Source: Kineosporia corallincola (GTDB taxonomy: Bacteria > Actinomycetota > Actinomycetes > Actinomycetales > Kineosporiaceae). Taken from it: a DNA stretch of 64,000 nt. Both the position numbers and the translations under genes were made by a program. Shown piece by piece: positions 45,206 to 53,530 of this stretch. Under the pieces are notes generated by a model, which saw only the letters and a program-made list of their open reading frames with translations, was not told the DNA's origin and made no database searches. Within the stretch, counting starts at the first letter, position 1, and each line of letters opens with the position of its first letter. The DNA is taken from assembly GCF_018499875.1 (NCBI RefSeq), contig NZ_JAHBAY010000004.1, forward strand, positions 186,001 through 250,000, read 5' to 3'.

Positions 45206-46482
45206 CCTCGCGCGCAGCGGTGGTCACCGGGATCGGGGTGGTCGCCCCCGGCGGTGTGGGCCGGGACGCGTTCTGGCAGCTGCTGATCGACGGGCGCACC
45301 GCCACCCGCCGGATCACCTTCTTCGACGCCTCCGGGTTCCGCTCGCAGATCGCCGCCGAGGTGGATATCGACATGCGGGCGGCCGGGCTGACCCCGCAGG
45401 AGATCGCCCGCACCGACCGGTTCGTGCAGTTCGCGCTGGTCGCGGCGGACGAGGCGGTGCGCGACGCGGGCCTCGACCTGACCAGCGGCAGCGACGTCGA
45501 CCACGACCGGCTGGCGGTGAGCCTGGGCAGCGCGGTGGGCGCCACCATGCGGCTGGAGGACGAGTACGTCGACGTCAGCGACGGCGGCCGGCAGTGGCTG
45601 GTAGACCCGGCCTACGGCAGCAACTTCCTCGACCGGGTGCTGATCCCCAGCAGCGGCGCCGCCGAACTGGCCGCGCGTTACCACGCCCACGGCCCGGCGT
45701 CGCTGATGTCCACCGGCTGCACCTCCGGCATCGACGCCGTCGGGTACGGCCTCCAGCTGATCGAGGAGGGCTCGGCCGACGTGGTGGTGGCCGGGGCCTC
45801 GGACGCCCCGATCTCGCCGATCTCGGTGGCCTGTTTCGACGCGATCCGGGCCACCTCGTCGCGGAACACCTCGCCGGAGACCGCCTCCCGGCCGTTCGAC
45901 GCCACCCGCGACGGCTTCGTGATGGGGGAGGGCTCGGCCGTGCTGATCCTGGAGGAGGAGGCGCACGCCCGGGCCCGGGGCGCCCGGGTGTACGCCCGGG
46001 TGAGTGGATTCGCCAACCGCTCCAACGCCTTCCACATGACCGGGCTGCGGCCGGACGGTCTGGAGATGAGCGTGGCCATCGACGAGGCGATGCGTCAGTC
46101 CGGGGTGGGCCCGGACGAGGTGGACTACGTCAACGCGCACGGCTCCGGCACCAAGCAGAACGACCGGCACGAGACCGCCGCGGTGAAGCGCAGTCTCGGC
46201 GAGCACGCCTACGACACGCCGATGAGCTCGATCAAGTCGATGGTCGGGCACTCGCTCGGCGCGATCGGCTCGATCGAGGTGGCGGCCTGCGCCCTGGCCA
46301 TCCGTTACGGCGTGGTGCCGCCCACCGCCAACCTGGAGAACCCGGACCCGGACTGCGATCTGGACTACGTGCCGAAGATCGCCCGGGACCTGCCGGTCGA
46401 CGTGGCGCTGTCGGTCGGCAGCGGGTTCGGCGGGTTCCAGTCGGCCATCGTGCTGACCGGCCCGGACCGGGTGCCGCGGTGA
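45202..46482 (+). CDS. Ketosynthase alpha subunit (KS-alpha)
   Basis: 426 aa, complete thiolase fold. Active-site residues are all present: Cys173 in STGCTSGID, His313 in NAHGSGT, and His350 in GHSLGAIGS. Together with the chain-length factor it condenses malonyl-ACP units into a long poly-beta-keto chain. The ATGA overlap with the cupin and the four-base overlap with the chain-length factor ensure balanced translation. Equivalent to whiE ORFIII. Confidence 0.95.
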
Positions 46483-47702
46483 GCCGGGCCGTGGTGACCG
46501 GGATCGGCGTGGTGGCCCCCACCGGGGTCGGCGCCGGCCGGCACTGGGAGAGTGTGAGGGCCAACCGGTTACGCGTGACCGCGCTGCCGGAGGGGCGGGC
46601 CGCCACCTACGGCGTTTCGCTGGCCGGGCAGGTGCCGCAGTTCACCCCGGACGAGCATGTGGACGAACGGCTGCTGGTGCAGACCGACCGGTGGACCTGG
46701 TTCTCGCTGGCCGCGGTCCGGATGGCTCTGGACGACAGCGGTTTCGACCCGGCGGTGCGTGACCCGTACTCGGTCGCGGTGTCGCTGGCCGCGGCCTCCG
46801 GGGGCAACGAGTTCGGCCAGCGCGAGATGACCAGCCTGTACACGCAGGGCCCGAAGGCGGTCACGGCCTACCAGTCGATCGCCTGGTTCTACGCCGCCAG
46901 CACCGGCCAGGCCTCGATCCGGCACGGGCTCAAGGGCTCGTCCAGCGTGCTGGTCACCGAGGGTGCCGGTGGACTGGACAGCATCGGGCACGCCCGGCGG
47001 GTGATCCGGCGCGGCACCGGCAGCGTGCTGGCCGGGGGAACCGAGGCCGGCCTGTCGCCCTACGCCCTGGCCTGCCAGGCCGCGGCCGGGCGGATGAGCC
47101 CGAAAACCGCTCCCACCGAGGCGTACACGCCGTTCGACGTGCGGGCCAGTGGTTTCGTGCCGGGCGAGGGCGGCGCCGTGCTGCTGATCGAGGACGACGA
47201 GACGACCGGCCCCGCCCGGCGGGTCTACGGCGAGATCGCCGGCTACGCCGCCACGCACGACGGCGAGACCGACACCCGATCGCCCGCGCAGTTCGCCCGG
47301 GCGATGCGCCTGGCCCTGGCCGACGCCGGGGTGGGGCCGGGCGACGTGGACCTGGTGATCGCCGACGCGGCCGGCGACGCAATCCGGGACCGGATGGAGA
47401 TCGAGGCGCTGCAAGCGGTTTTCGGCGACCGGGAGATCCCGGTGCCGGTGGCCGCGCCGCAGGCCCTGGTGGGCCGGCTCAGCGTGGGCGGCTCGGCGCT
47501 GGCGGCGGCCACGGCCCTGCTGTGCATCCGTGACGGCCTGCTGCCCGCCGTCGGCAACCTGCGTCATCCGGTGCACGCGCCCGGGCTGGAACTGGTGCGC
47601 ACGCCGCGTTCCGCCCCGGTCGGCACCGTGCTCGTGAATGCCCGAGGCCTGGGCGGTTTCAACAGCTGCCTGGTGCTCCGCCGTTACCACCCGGAGGGGT
47701 GA
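46479..47702 (+). CDS. Ketosynthase beta subunit / chain-length factor
   Basis: 407 aa, homologous to KS-alpha but without the active-site Cys. By alignment with KS-alpha (STGCTSGID against VTEGAGGLD) the Cys position is Gly162. Most chain-length factors have Gln there. The catalytic histidines are also absent ([19 protein letters not shown]). It sets chain length as the heterodimer partner of KS-alpha. Equivalent to whiE ORFIV. The GTG start at 46479 overlaps the KS-alpha stop (GTGA). Confidence 0.93.
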   Translation: MSRAVVTGIGVVAPTGVGAGRHWESVRANRLRVTALPEGRAATYGVSLAGQVPQFTPDEHVDERLLVQTDRWTWFSLAAVRMALDDSGFDPAVRDPYSVAVSLAAASGGNEFGQREMTSLYTQGPKAVTAYQSIAWFYAASTGQASIRHGLKGSSSVLVTEGAGGLDSIGHARRVIRRGTGSVLAGGTEAGLSPYALACQAAAGRMSPKTAPTEAYTPFDVRASGFVPGEGGAVLLIEDDETTGPARRVYGEIAGYAATHDGETDTRSPAQFARAMRLALADAGVGPGDVDLVIADAAGDAIRDRMEIEALQAVFGDREIPVPVAAPQALVGRLSVGGSALAAATALLCIRDGLLPAVGNLRHPVHAPGLELVRTPRSAPVGTVLVNARGLGGFNSCLVLRRYHPEG

Positions 47703-47703
47703 C

Positions 47704-49962
47704 ATGACCGTCGTCCGTACGATTCTGCGCATGCGGGCCCGCGAGGGCCAGGAGAACGCCTTCGAGACCGCCTGGAAGGGCGCGGCCCGCCGGATCAGCC
47801 TGGTGCCGGGATGTCTGGGTCAGCAGCTGCTGCGCGACGAGTCCGACCCGCGTACCTTCCTGGTGGTGGCCGACTGGGTGGACCGCGCCTCGGTGGACGC
47901 GTTCGGCCGTTCGGACCTGCGCGAGCACCTCACCGAGGCGCTGCGCGACCTGCGCGAGGACGCCTCCCGGTCCACCTTCACCCTGCTGGAGTCGATCGAG
48001 GCCGACGACTCCCGGCCGGTGCGGGTGGACGTGTCCACCAGCGTGCAGCCCGGTGAGGAGGCCGATTTCGAGCGTGCCTACCTGACCGTGGCCGACCGGG
48101 TGTCGGGTGCGCCCGGCCATCTGCGCGAGGAGCTGCTGCGCGAGCCGGACGGCCTGCGCTACCACATCTTCGCCGAGTGGGAGTCGGAGCGGCAGTTCCT
48201 GGAATGGGTGGAGGACCCGGCCCACCTGAAGGACGCCGGCCCGCTGGCCCGCTGGTTGTCGGTCGACTTCAGTCGCCAGATCTTCCAGATCCGGCAGCGA
48301 CCGGTCACGGCTCGCGTCGTCCCTGATTCACCCACCGCCACAACGACAATGGTAAACGACGCGGAGGTGCTCGTGGTCGGCGCCGGCCCGGCCGGCCTGA
48401 CCCAGGCGATCGAGCTGGCGCGCCGCGGCATCCGGGTGCGCGTGGTGGACCGGCGGGAGCAGCCCTCCGGCCAGGCCGACAAGGCCATCGGCATCCACTG
48501 CCGCACGATGGAGGTGTGGGAACGGCAGGGCGTGGTGACCCAGGCGATCGACGCGGGCACCTGGCTGCACGGCCAGACCGTCTACGTGAACGGCCGTCTC
48601 ACCCACCAGGTGGACTGGGCGGGCCTGGACGAGCTGCCCTACGCCCACCTCGGGCTGCCGCAGTACGAGACCGAGCGGATCCTGACCCAGCGGCTGAACG
48701 AGCTGGGAGTGCAGGTGGAGCGCGGCGTCTCGCTGATCTCGATGACCCAGGACGAGGAGGGCGTGACCGCGCGGCTGTCGAACGGCACGGCCCGCGTGCG
48801 GTACCTGGTCGGGTGCGACGGCGCGCACAGCGCCGTGCGCGAGCAGCTCGGGCTGACCTTCGAGGGCGGGCTGTCGATGTTCCCGCAGCTGTTCATGCTG
48901 GCCGACGTGGACCTGGACTGGGAGATGCCGGCCGGGCACCTGCTGCGGTTCGTCCGGATCGAGGAGGACGGCGACTTCACCGGGATGCTGGTCTGCGTGC
49001 CGCTGAAGGGGAAGAACCGTTACCGGGTGGCCACTCTCGCGCCCGAGCACTACCAGCAGGCGGTGGGCACCGGAGTGGTGCCGGCCGGTTTCTCGCAGGA
49101 GTACGACCCGCCCGCGCTGGCCGACGTGCAGGGCGTGCTGGACGAGCTGGCGCCCTCCGCCACCACCGCGAGCAACCTGCGCTGGGCCTCGATCTTCCGG
49201 ATCAAGCACGGCATCGTCGACCGGTACCGCGAGGGCCGGGTCTTCGTCGCCGGTGACGCCGCGCACCTGCACCCGCCCGCCGGCGGCCAGGGCATGAACA
49301 CCGGCATCCAGGACGCCTGGAACCTGGGCTGGAAGCTGGCCCTGGTGCTGCGCGGCCAGGCCCGGCCCGCGTTGCTCGACAGCTACGACACCGAACGCCG
49401 CCCGGCCGGGCGGGCGATCGTGGACCGCGCCGTCAACCTGGCCTTCACCGACGAGATGGACATGGAGGACCAGAAGGCGCAGTTCCTGCTGGAGATGCAG
49501 ATGACGATGAACTACGCCGGCAGCCCGCTGGTGGGGGAGCGGCTGGGCGAGGGGGTGGACGCCTCGGCCGGGCCGCTGCCCGGGCACCGCGCCCCCGACG
49601 TCACCGAACTACGCCGGTTCGGGGTGGCGCACCCGCTGCGGCTTTTCGACGTGCTCAACGACGCGCGGGCCACGCTGCTGCTCTGGACCGACGAGGCGGC
49701 GGACCTCGACGCCGTCGCCGAGATGGCCCGCGGCGCCACGTCGGGCCAGGTCAACGTGTGCGCGATCGTGTCCGGCGACCTGCCCGGCCTGCCTGGCCAG
49801 GAGCTGCCGGTGTACCAGGACTGCGACGGGCACTTCGCGAAGACCTACGCGGTGAGCGGGCCCGCGGCCTACCTGGTGCGCCCGGACGGGCACGTCGGGT
49901 TCCGCACCCTGCCGCTGTCGGCGCCCGCCCTGCACGAGCACCTGACCGCGGTGTACGGCTGA
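47704..49962 (+). CDS. Fusion of two ABM domains and a FAD aromatic hydroxylase
   Basis: 752 aa. Residues 1-105 and ~106-205 are two antibiotic-biosynthesis-monooxygenase (ferredoxin-like) domains, e.g. RTILRMRAREGQENAFETAW and GLRYHIFAEWESERQFLEW. From about residue 216 follows a PHBH-type flavoprotein: LVVGAGPAGLTQAIEL binds the FAD ADP, and VFVAGDAAHLHPPAGGQG (about 513-530) the ribityl part. The C-terminus is a thioredoxin-like extension as in polyketide hydroxylases. In whiE-like clusters comparable functions are separate genes. It should hydroxylate the aromatic product. An internal ATG (48349) could also start the FAD part alone. Confidence 0.9.
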   Translation: MTVVRTILRMRAREGQENAFETAWKGAARRISLVPGCLGQQLLRDESDPRTFLVVADWVDRASVDAFGRSDLREHLTEALRDLREDASRSTFTLLESIEADDSRPVRVDVSTSVQPGEEADFERAYLTVADRVSGAPGHLREELLREPDGLRYHIFAEWESERQFLEWVEDPAHLKDAGPLARWLSVDFSRQIFQIRQRPVTARVVPDSPTATTTMVNDAEVLVVGAGPAGLTQAIELARRGIRVRVVDRREQPSGQADKAIGIHCRTMEVWERQGVVTQAIDAGTWLHGQTVYVNGRLTHQVDWAGLDELPYAHLGLPQYETERILTQRLNELGVQVERGVSLISMTQDEEGVTARLSNGTARVRYLVGCDGAHSAVREQLGLTFEGGLSMFPQLFMLADVDLDWEMPAGHLLRFVRIEEDGDFTGMLVCVPLKGKNRYRVATLAPEHYQQAVGTGVVPAGFSQEYDPPALADVQGVLDELAPSATTASNLRWASIFRIKHGIVDRYREGRVFVAGDAAHLHPPAGGQGMNTGIQDAWNLGWKLALVLRGQARPALLDSYDTERRPAGRAIVDRAVNLAFTDEMDMEDQKAQFLLEMQMTMNYAGSPLVGERLGEGVDASAGPLPGHRAPDVTELRRFGVAHPLRLFDVLNDARATLLLWTDEAADLDAVAEMARGATSGQVNVCAIVSGDLPGLPGQELPVYQDCDGHFAKTYAVSGPAAYLVRPDGHVGFRTLPLSAPALHEHLTAVYG

Positions 49963-50010
49963 TCAGGCGCGATCAGGCGCGATCAGGCGCGATCAGGCGC
50001 GATCAGGCTC
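49961..50010. repeat. 10-bp tandem repeat, five units
   Basis: GATCAGGCGC occurs four times exactly and a fifth time as GATCAGGCTC, between the convergent stops of the monooxygenase (49960-49962) and the SDR (50003-50005). Each unit carries a TGA on either strand in some frame, so the stops of both genes lie within it. Confidence 0.9.
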
Positions 50011-50764
50011 GGCCCGGGAGCATGGCGAGTGCCTTCGACCGCTGCGCCACCAGCTCGTCGTAGGTGCCGTCGCGCTCGGCCCAGCGGTGCATCAGCACAC
50101 CCTGCACCAGCACCTCGCGCGGGGTCGGCTCGGTGGCGAACAGCGCCATCACCTCGTCGGCGAAGTCGCTCAGGCGCAGGGCGTGCGGCATCTGCGCCTC
50201 GGCCTCCGGGGTGGTGGTGACCAGCGGCGGCACCAGCTCGGTCACCTCCACGCCGGTGCCGTCGAGCTGGGCCCGCAGCGCCTCGGAGTAGGCGTGCACC
50301 GCGGCCTTGCTGGCGGCGTAGGTCGGCATCAGCGGGAACGGCAGGAAGCCGATGCCCGAGCTGACCGTGACGAAAGTGCCCGAGCCCCGGGCGATCAGGT
50401 GCGGGGTGAAGGCGTCGAGCACCCGGACGGTGCCGTAGAGGTTGGTCTCGATCGTGGTGGTGGCCGTGGCGAAGTGTTCCGGGTCGCGCAGGTCCTCGGT
50501 CAGCAGCACGCCGGACATGGTGACGACGGTGTCCAGGTCCGGGTACGCGGCGAGCACGGCGTCGCGGGCCCGGACCACCGAGGCGGCGTCGGTCACGTCG
50601 ACCGGAACGGTGCCGAGGCCCTCGGCGGCCAGCTCGTCCAGCCGGTCCTGCCGGCGTCCACCGACGACCACGGTGCTGCCGGCGGCCCGGAACCGGCGGG
50701 CGAGCTCCAGGCCGATGCCGGAGGTGCCGCCGGCCATGAAGAGGGTGCGTGAGGTGATGTCCAT
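50003..50764 (-). CDS. Short-chain dehydrogenase/reductase
   Basis: 253 aa from ATG 50764. Classical SDR: cofactor motif GGTSGIGLELARRF, GGRR after beta-2 suggesting NADP(H), TVSSGIGF and the active-site YAASK. It most resembles DltE/short-chain oxidoreductases with the C-terminal TTTPEAEAQMPHALRLSDFA segment. It converges on the polyketide operon, with only the repeat between, and could be a tailoring ketoreductase or an unrelated enzyme. Independent promoter toward 50765-50936. Confidence 0.85.
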   Translation of the reverse strand: MDITSRTLFMAGGTSGIGLELARRFRAAGSTVVVGGRRQDRLDELAAEGLGTVPVDVTDAASVVRARDAVLAAYPDLDTVVTMSGVLLTEDLRDPEHFATATTTIETNLYGTVRVLDAFTPHLIARGSGTFVTVSSGIGFLPFPLMPTYAASKAAVHAYSEALRAQLDGTGVEVTELVPPLVTTTPEAEAQMPHALRLSDFADEVMALFATEPTPREVLVQGVLMHRWAERDGTYDELVAQRSKALAMLPGRA

Positions 50765-50936
50765 GCCCTGATGCTCGTGCGCCCCGGCCGGATCAGGCAG
50801 GGCCCCGCACATCCTGGGGATGCCGACCCCAGGATCGCCCGTCACTGCGGGCCAACCGGCGATACGGTAGGCACCGGCACAGAAGCGACAAAAGCGCCGG
50901 GTGTGCTGCCCGCGCGCGCGATCGGGAGGGGCGACC

Positions 50937-51767
50937 GTGGCGGAGCAGGAGACGACCCAGTCGGTGCTGGGAGACAGTGCGGCGGCGGTCCATCCGGACC
51001 ACCTGGTGCCGAACTCGGCCCGGATGTACGACTACTGGCTGGGCGGCAAGGACAACTACGCCGCCGACCGCCAGCTGGCCGACCTGTTCCTCCAGAAGAT
51101 CCCCTCGATGCGCGAGATGGCGCGGGCCAACCGCGACTTCGTGAACCGGGCCGCGCGGGTGCTGGCCGCCGACGGCGTGCGGCAGTTCCTCGACATCGGC
51201 ACCGGCATCCCGACCAGCCCCAACCTGCACGAGACCGCCCAGGCGGTGGCCCCCGACGCGCACGTGGTCTACGCCGACAACGACCCGGTGGTGCTGGCCC
51301 ACGCCCGGGCGCTGATGGTGAGCAACGAGGTGGGCCAGGTCGCCTACATCGCCGCCGACCTGCGCCGGCCGGAGCGGATCCTGTCCGACCCGCAGCTGCG
51401 CGAGCAGCTAGATCTGGACCGCCCGGTCGCGCTGATGCTGATCGCGGTGCTCATGCTGATCGACGACCAGGACGACGTGCAGGGTGCCGTGGCCCAGCTG
51501 CGTGAGGCGCTGCCGTCCGGCAGCTACCTGGCCCTGACCCATCCCACGGCGGACTTCGACCCGCCGGTGGTCGGCGAGGTCACCGCATCGGCCCGGGCCA
51601 CCGGCATGACCTTCGTGCCGCGCACGAAGGCCGAGGTGGCGGGGTTCTTCGGCGACTGGGAGCTGACCGAGCCGGGCATCGTGCCCGTTCGGGCATGGCG
51701 GCCCGACGGTGAGGTCACCGATCCGGAATCCGCCTGGTACTGGGCCGGGGTGGCTCGCAAGCCGTGA
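50937..51767 (+). CDS. SAM-dependent methyltransferase, SAV2177 (DUF574) family
   Basis: 276 aa from GTG 50937, behind GGGAGGGG. The family signature RMYDYWLGGKDNYAADR is exact, followed by the SAM-binding FLDIGTGIPTS and YADNDPVVLAHARAL. These actinobacterial proteins are numerous per genome, and few have known substrates; they are small-molecule or protein methyltransferase-like enzymes. It is not clearly linked to the polyketide genes, being divergent from the SDR and followed by its own 142-base gap. Confidence 0.9.
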   Translation: MAEQETTQSVLGDSAAAVHPDHLVPNSARMYDYWLGGKDNYAADRQLADLFLQKIPSMREMARANRDFVNRAARVLAADGVRQFLDIGTGIPTSPNLHETAQAVAPDAHVVYADNDPVVLAHARALMVSNEVGQVAYIAADLRRPERILSDPQLREQLDLDRPVALMLIAVLMLIDDQDDVQGAVAQLREALPSGSYLALTHPTADFDPPVVGEVTASARATGMTFVPRTKAEVAGFFGDWELTEPGIVPVRAWRPDGEVTDPESAWYWAGVARKP

Positions 51768-51909
51768 CGGGGTGCGTCGTTTCGCCTGGTCAAGGGTGAT
51801 AAAAGTAGTGGACTTGTGACCTTCTGTCCGATGTCTTCCGGCGGCGGAGTGGGCAGGGTGGGCAGGGCGCAGATCCATCATCACTCGCGGTACAGGAGAC
51901 ACGTCACCC

Positions 51910-52824
51910 ATGAAGCGGACCAGGACGGTCATCGTCGCTGCCCTCGCCTCGTCCCTGCTGGTCCTCACCGCCTGCGGGGGCGGGAGCGAGGCGACCGGGG
52001 CCACGGCCTCACCCAGCTCGTCCGAGACGATCGTCATCGGGTCGGCCAACTTCTCCGAGAACGTGCTGCTGGCCGAGATCTACGCGCAGGCCCTGGAGGC
52101 CCAGGGCGTCACCGTGGAGCGCAAGCTCGACCTGGGCTCCCGCGAAGACCTGGTCCCGCAGCTCCAGGACGGCTCGATCGACCTCACCCCGGAGTACTCC
52201 GGCGCCCTGCTCACCTACTTCGACGACAGCACCTCGGCCGTGTCGTCGGCCGACGTGTACCGCGAGCTGACCGAGGCCGTGCCCGAGGGCCTGGAGGTGC
52301 TCGACCAGTCCGAGGCGGAAGACAAGGACGCCCTGGTGGTCACCGAGGAGACCGCCGACAAGTACAACCTGTTCTCCATCTCCGACCTGAAAGACGTTGC
52401 GGGGCAGCTCACTCTGGGTGGCCCGCCGGAGTGGAAGACCCGGGACGACGGGGTGAAGGGCCTCAAGCGGGTGTACGGCCTGGACTTCGGCCGCTTCAAG
52501 ACCCTCGACGCCGGTGGCACCCGCACCGTCGCCTCGCTGAAGAACGGCAGCATCGACGCCGCGGACATCTTCACCACCGACCCGAACATCGCCACCGAGG
52601 GCTGGGTCGTGCTGCCCGACCCGAACAACCTGTTCGCCGCGCAGAACGTGCTGCCGCTGATCCGCAGCGACAAGGCCTCCGACACCGTGCAGAACGCGCT
52701 GTACGACGTGTCGAACAAGCTCAGCACCGACAAGCTCACCACGATGATGGTGCAGGTCACGATGAAGGAGCGGGAGCCCGCCGAGGTGGCCAAGGAGTTC
52801 CTGACCACGCAGGGCCTGGTCTGA
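51910..52824 (+). CDS. Glycine betaine/choline-type ABC transporter substrate-binding lipoprotein
   Basis: 304 aa with a lipoprotein signal (lipobox LTAC near residue 22). The mature part is of the OpuAC/OsmF type: IGSANFSENVLLAEIYAQAL, LDLGSREDLVPQLQDGSIDL, PEYSGALLTYF and FTTDPNIATEGWVVLPD. It should bind a quaternary ammonium compatible solute outside the cell. No permease or ATPase gene is adjacent, so it works with components encoded elsewhere or as an orphan receptor. Confidence 0.88.
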   Translation: MKRTRTVIVAALASSLLVLTACGGGSEATGATASPSSSETIVIGSANFSENVLLAEIYAQALEAQGVTVERKLDLGSREDLVPQLQDGSIDLTPEYSGALLTYFDDSTSAVSSADVYRELTEAVPEGLEVLDQSEAEDKDALVVTEETADKYNLFSISDLKDVAGQLTLGGPPEWKTRDDGVKGLKRVYGLDFGRFKTLDAGGTRTVASLKNGSIDAADIFTTDPNIATEGWVVLPDPNNLFAAQNVLPLIRSDKASDTVQNALYDVSNKLSTDKLTTMMVQVTMKEREPAEVAKEFLTTQGLV

Positions 52825-52834
52825 TCCGAGGGGC

Positions 52835-52864
52835 CGGGGGCGGCGCGAGTGGCGAAGGCCCCCG
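52835..52864 (+). terminator. Possible terminator after the binding-protein gene
   Basis: A 7-bp GC stem (CGGGGGC/GCCCCCG) with a 16-base loop begins 11 bases after the stop. There is no T-run. Weak support. Confidence 0.35.
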
Positions 52865-52941
52865 CCACGGTTACGTTGGTGCGAGGCGACTCCGGGTTCA
52901 GCACAGAGCCTTCGTGACGGCGTGCGAGGGGCGGCGACGAC

Positions 52942-53262
52942 GTGGGCGCATCCAGGCGGCAGGCAGCGGTCGCGGCCTCCGGCACCTGGCAGGACCCGGA
53001 CGGGGTGCGCAGGCCCGCCGGCGAGGTGCACGGCTGGGAGCCAGGCCACAACCAGACCCTTTGCGGCCTGGCGCTGAGCCGCTCCCGGCTGTCCCGGTTC
53101 CCGCACGTCTCCTGGGCGGACGCCCAGCCAGGCACCGGCGGCCACGCCGACGCGGTGTCGGTGGTCTGCCGTCGATGCGCTGCCGCACAGGGGTTCAGGC
53201 GCGACGCCAGATCTGGAGCCGTCGTGATCCGCGTCCCTGATCTGGATGGAGCAGACCGATGA
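52942..53262 (+). CDS. Small conserved hypothetical protein
   Basis: 106 aa from GTG 52942. It contains WEPGHNQTLCGLALSRSRLS, then FPHVSWADAQPG and VVCRRCAAAQG; the Cys and CxxC could bind a metal. Similar short proteins are common in actinobacteria but uncharacterised. Its stop overlaps the next small gene (ATGA). Confidence 0.65.
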   Translation: MGASRRQAAVAASGTWQDPDGVRRPAGEVHGWEPGHNQTLCGLALSRSRLSRFPHVSWADAQPGTGGHADAVSVVCRRCAAAQGFRRDARSGAVVIRVPDLDGADR

Positions 53263-53423
53263 GTGAGCAGAACACGAACCGTGGTGCGGCCGAGGAACGC
53301 AGCAACGCACCCGAGACGCCGGAGGAGGGCAACCGGCCGGCCTCGCCGTCCTCGCTGCCCGGCGGCGACTCGACGGTCCGCGGTGCGGCCGAAGAGGCCT
53401 CCGGCGCACCGGAAACCGAGTAA
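53259..53423 (+). CDS. Short acidic hypothetical protein
   Basis: 54 aa (MSEQNTNRGAAEERSNAPET, ending SGAPETE), very rich in Glu, Ala and Pro and probably disordered. It has an internal repeat: RGAAEERSNAPET near the start and RGAAEEASGAPET at the end. ATG 53259 overlaps the previous stop (ATGA), the main support for its being translated. Confidence 0.5.
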   Translation: MSEQNTNRGAAEERSNAPETPEEGNRPASPSSLPGGDSTVRGAAEEASGAPETE

Positions 53424-53428
53424 CCGGC

Positions 53429-53530
53429 ATGTTCTTCTTCTTCTCGAACCGGCTGGGTTGTCTCGGCTCGATCGTGGTCAGTCTGGTCGGGACCCTGATC
53501 CTGATCGCCCTGCTGGCCCTGATCTTCTGA
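53429..53530 (+). CDS. 33-aa membrane micro-protein
   Basis: MFFFFSNRLGCLGSIVVSL followed by a second hydrophobic run to the C-terminus: essentially one long membrane segment. Tiny proteins starting MFFFFSNRLGCLGS are frequently seen in actinobacterial genomes. It starts five bases after the 54-aa gene. It overlaps by 53 bases the 3' end of the convergent glycosyltransferase gene. Confidence 0.6.
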   Translation: MFFFFSNRLGCLGSIVVSLVGTLILIALLALIF

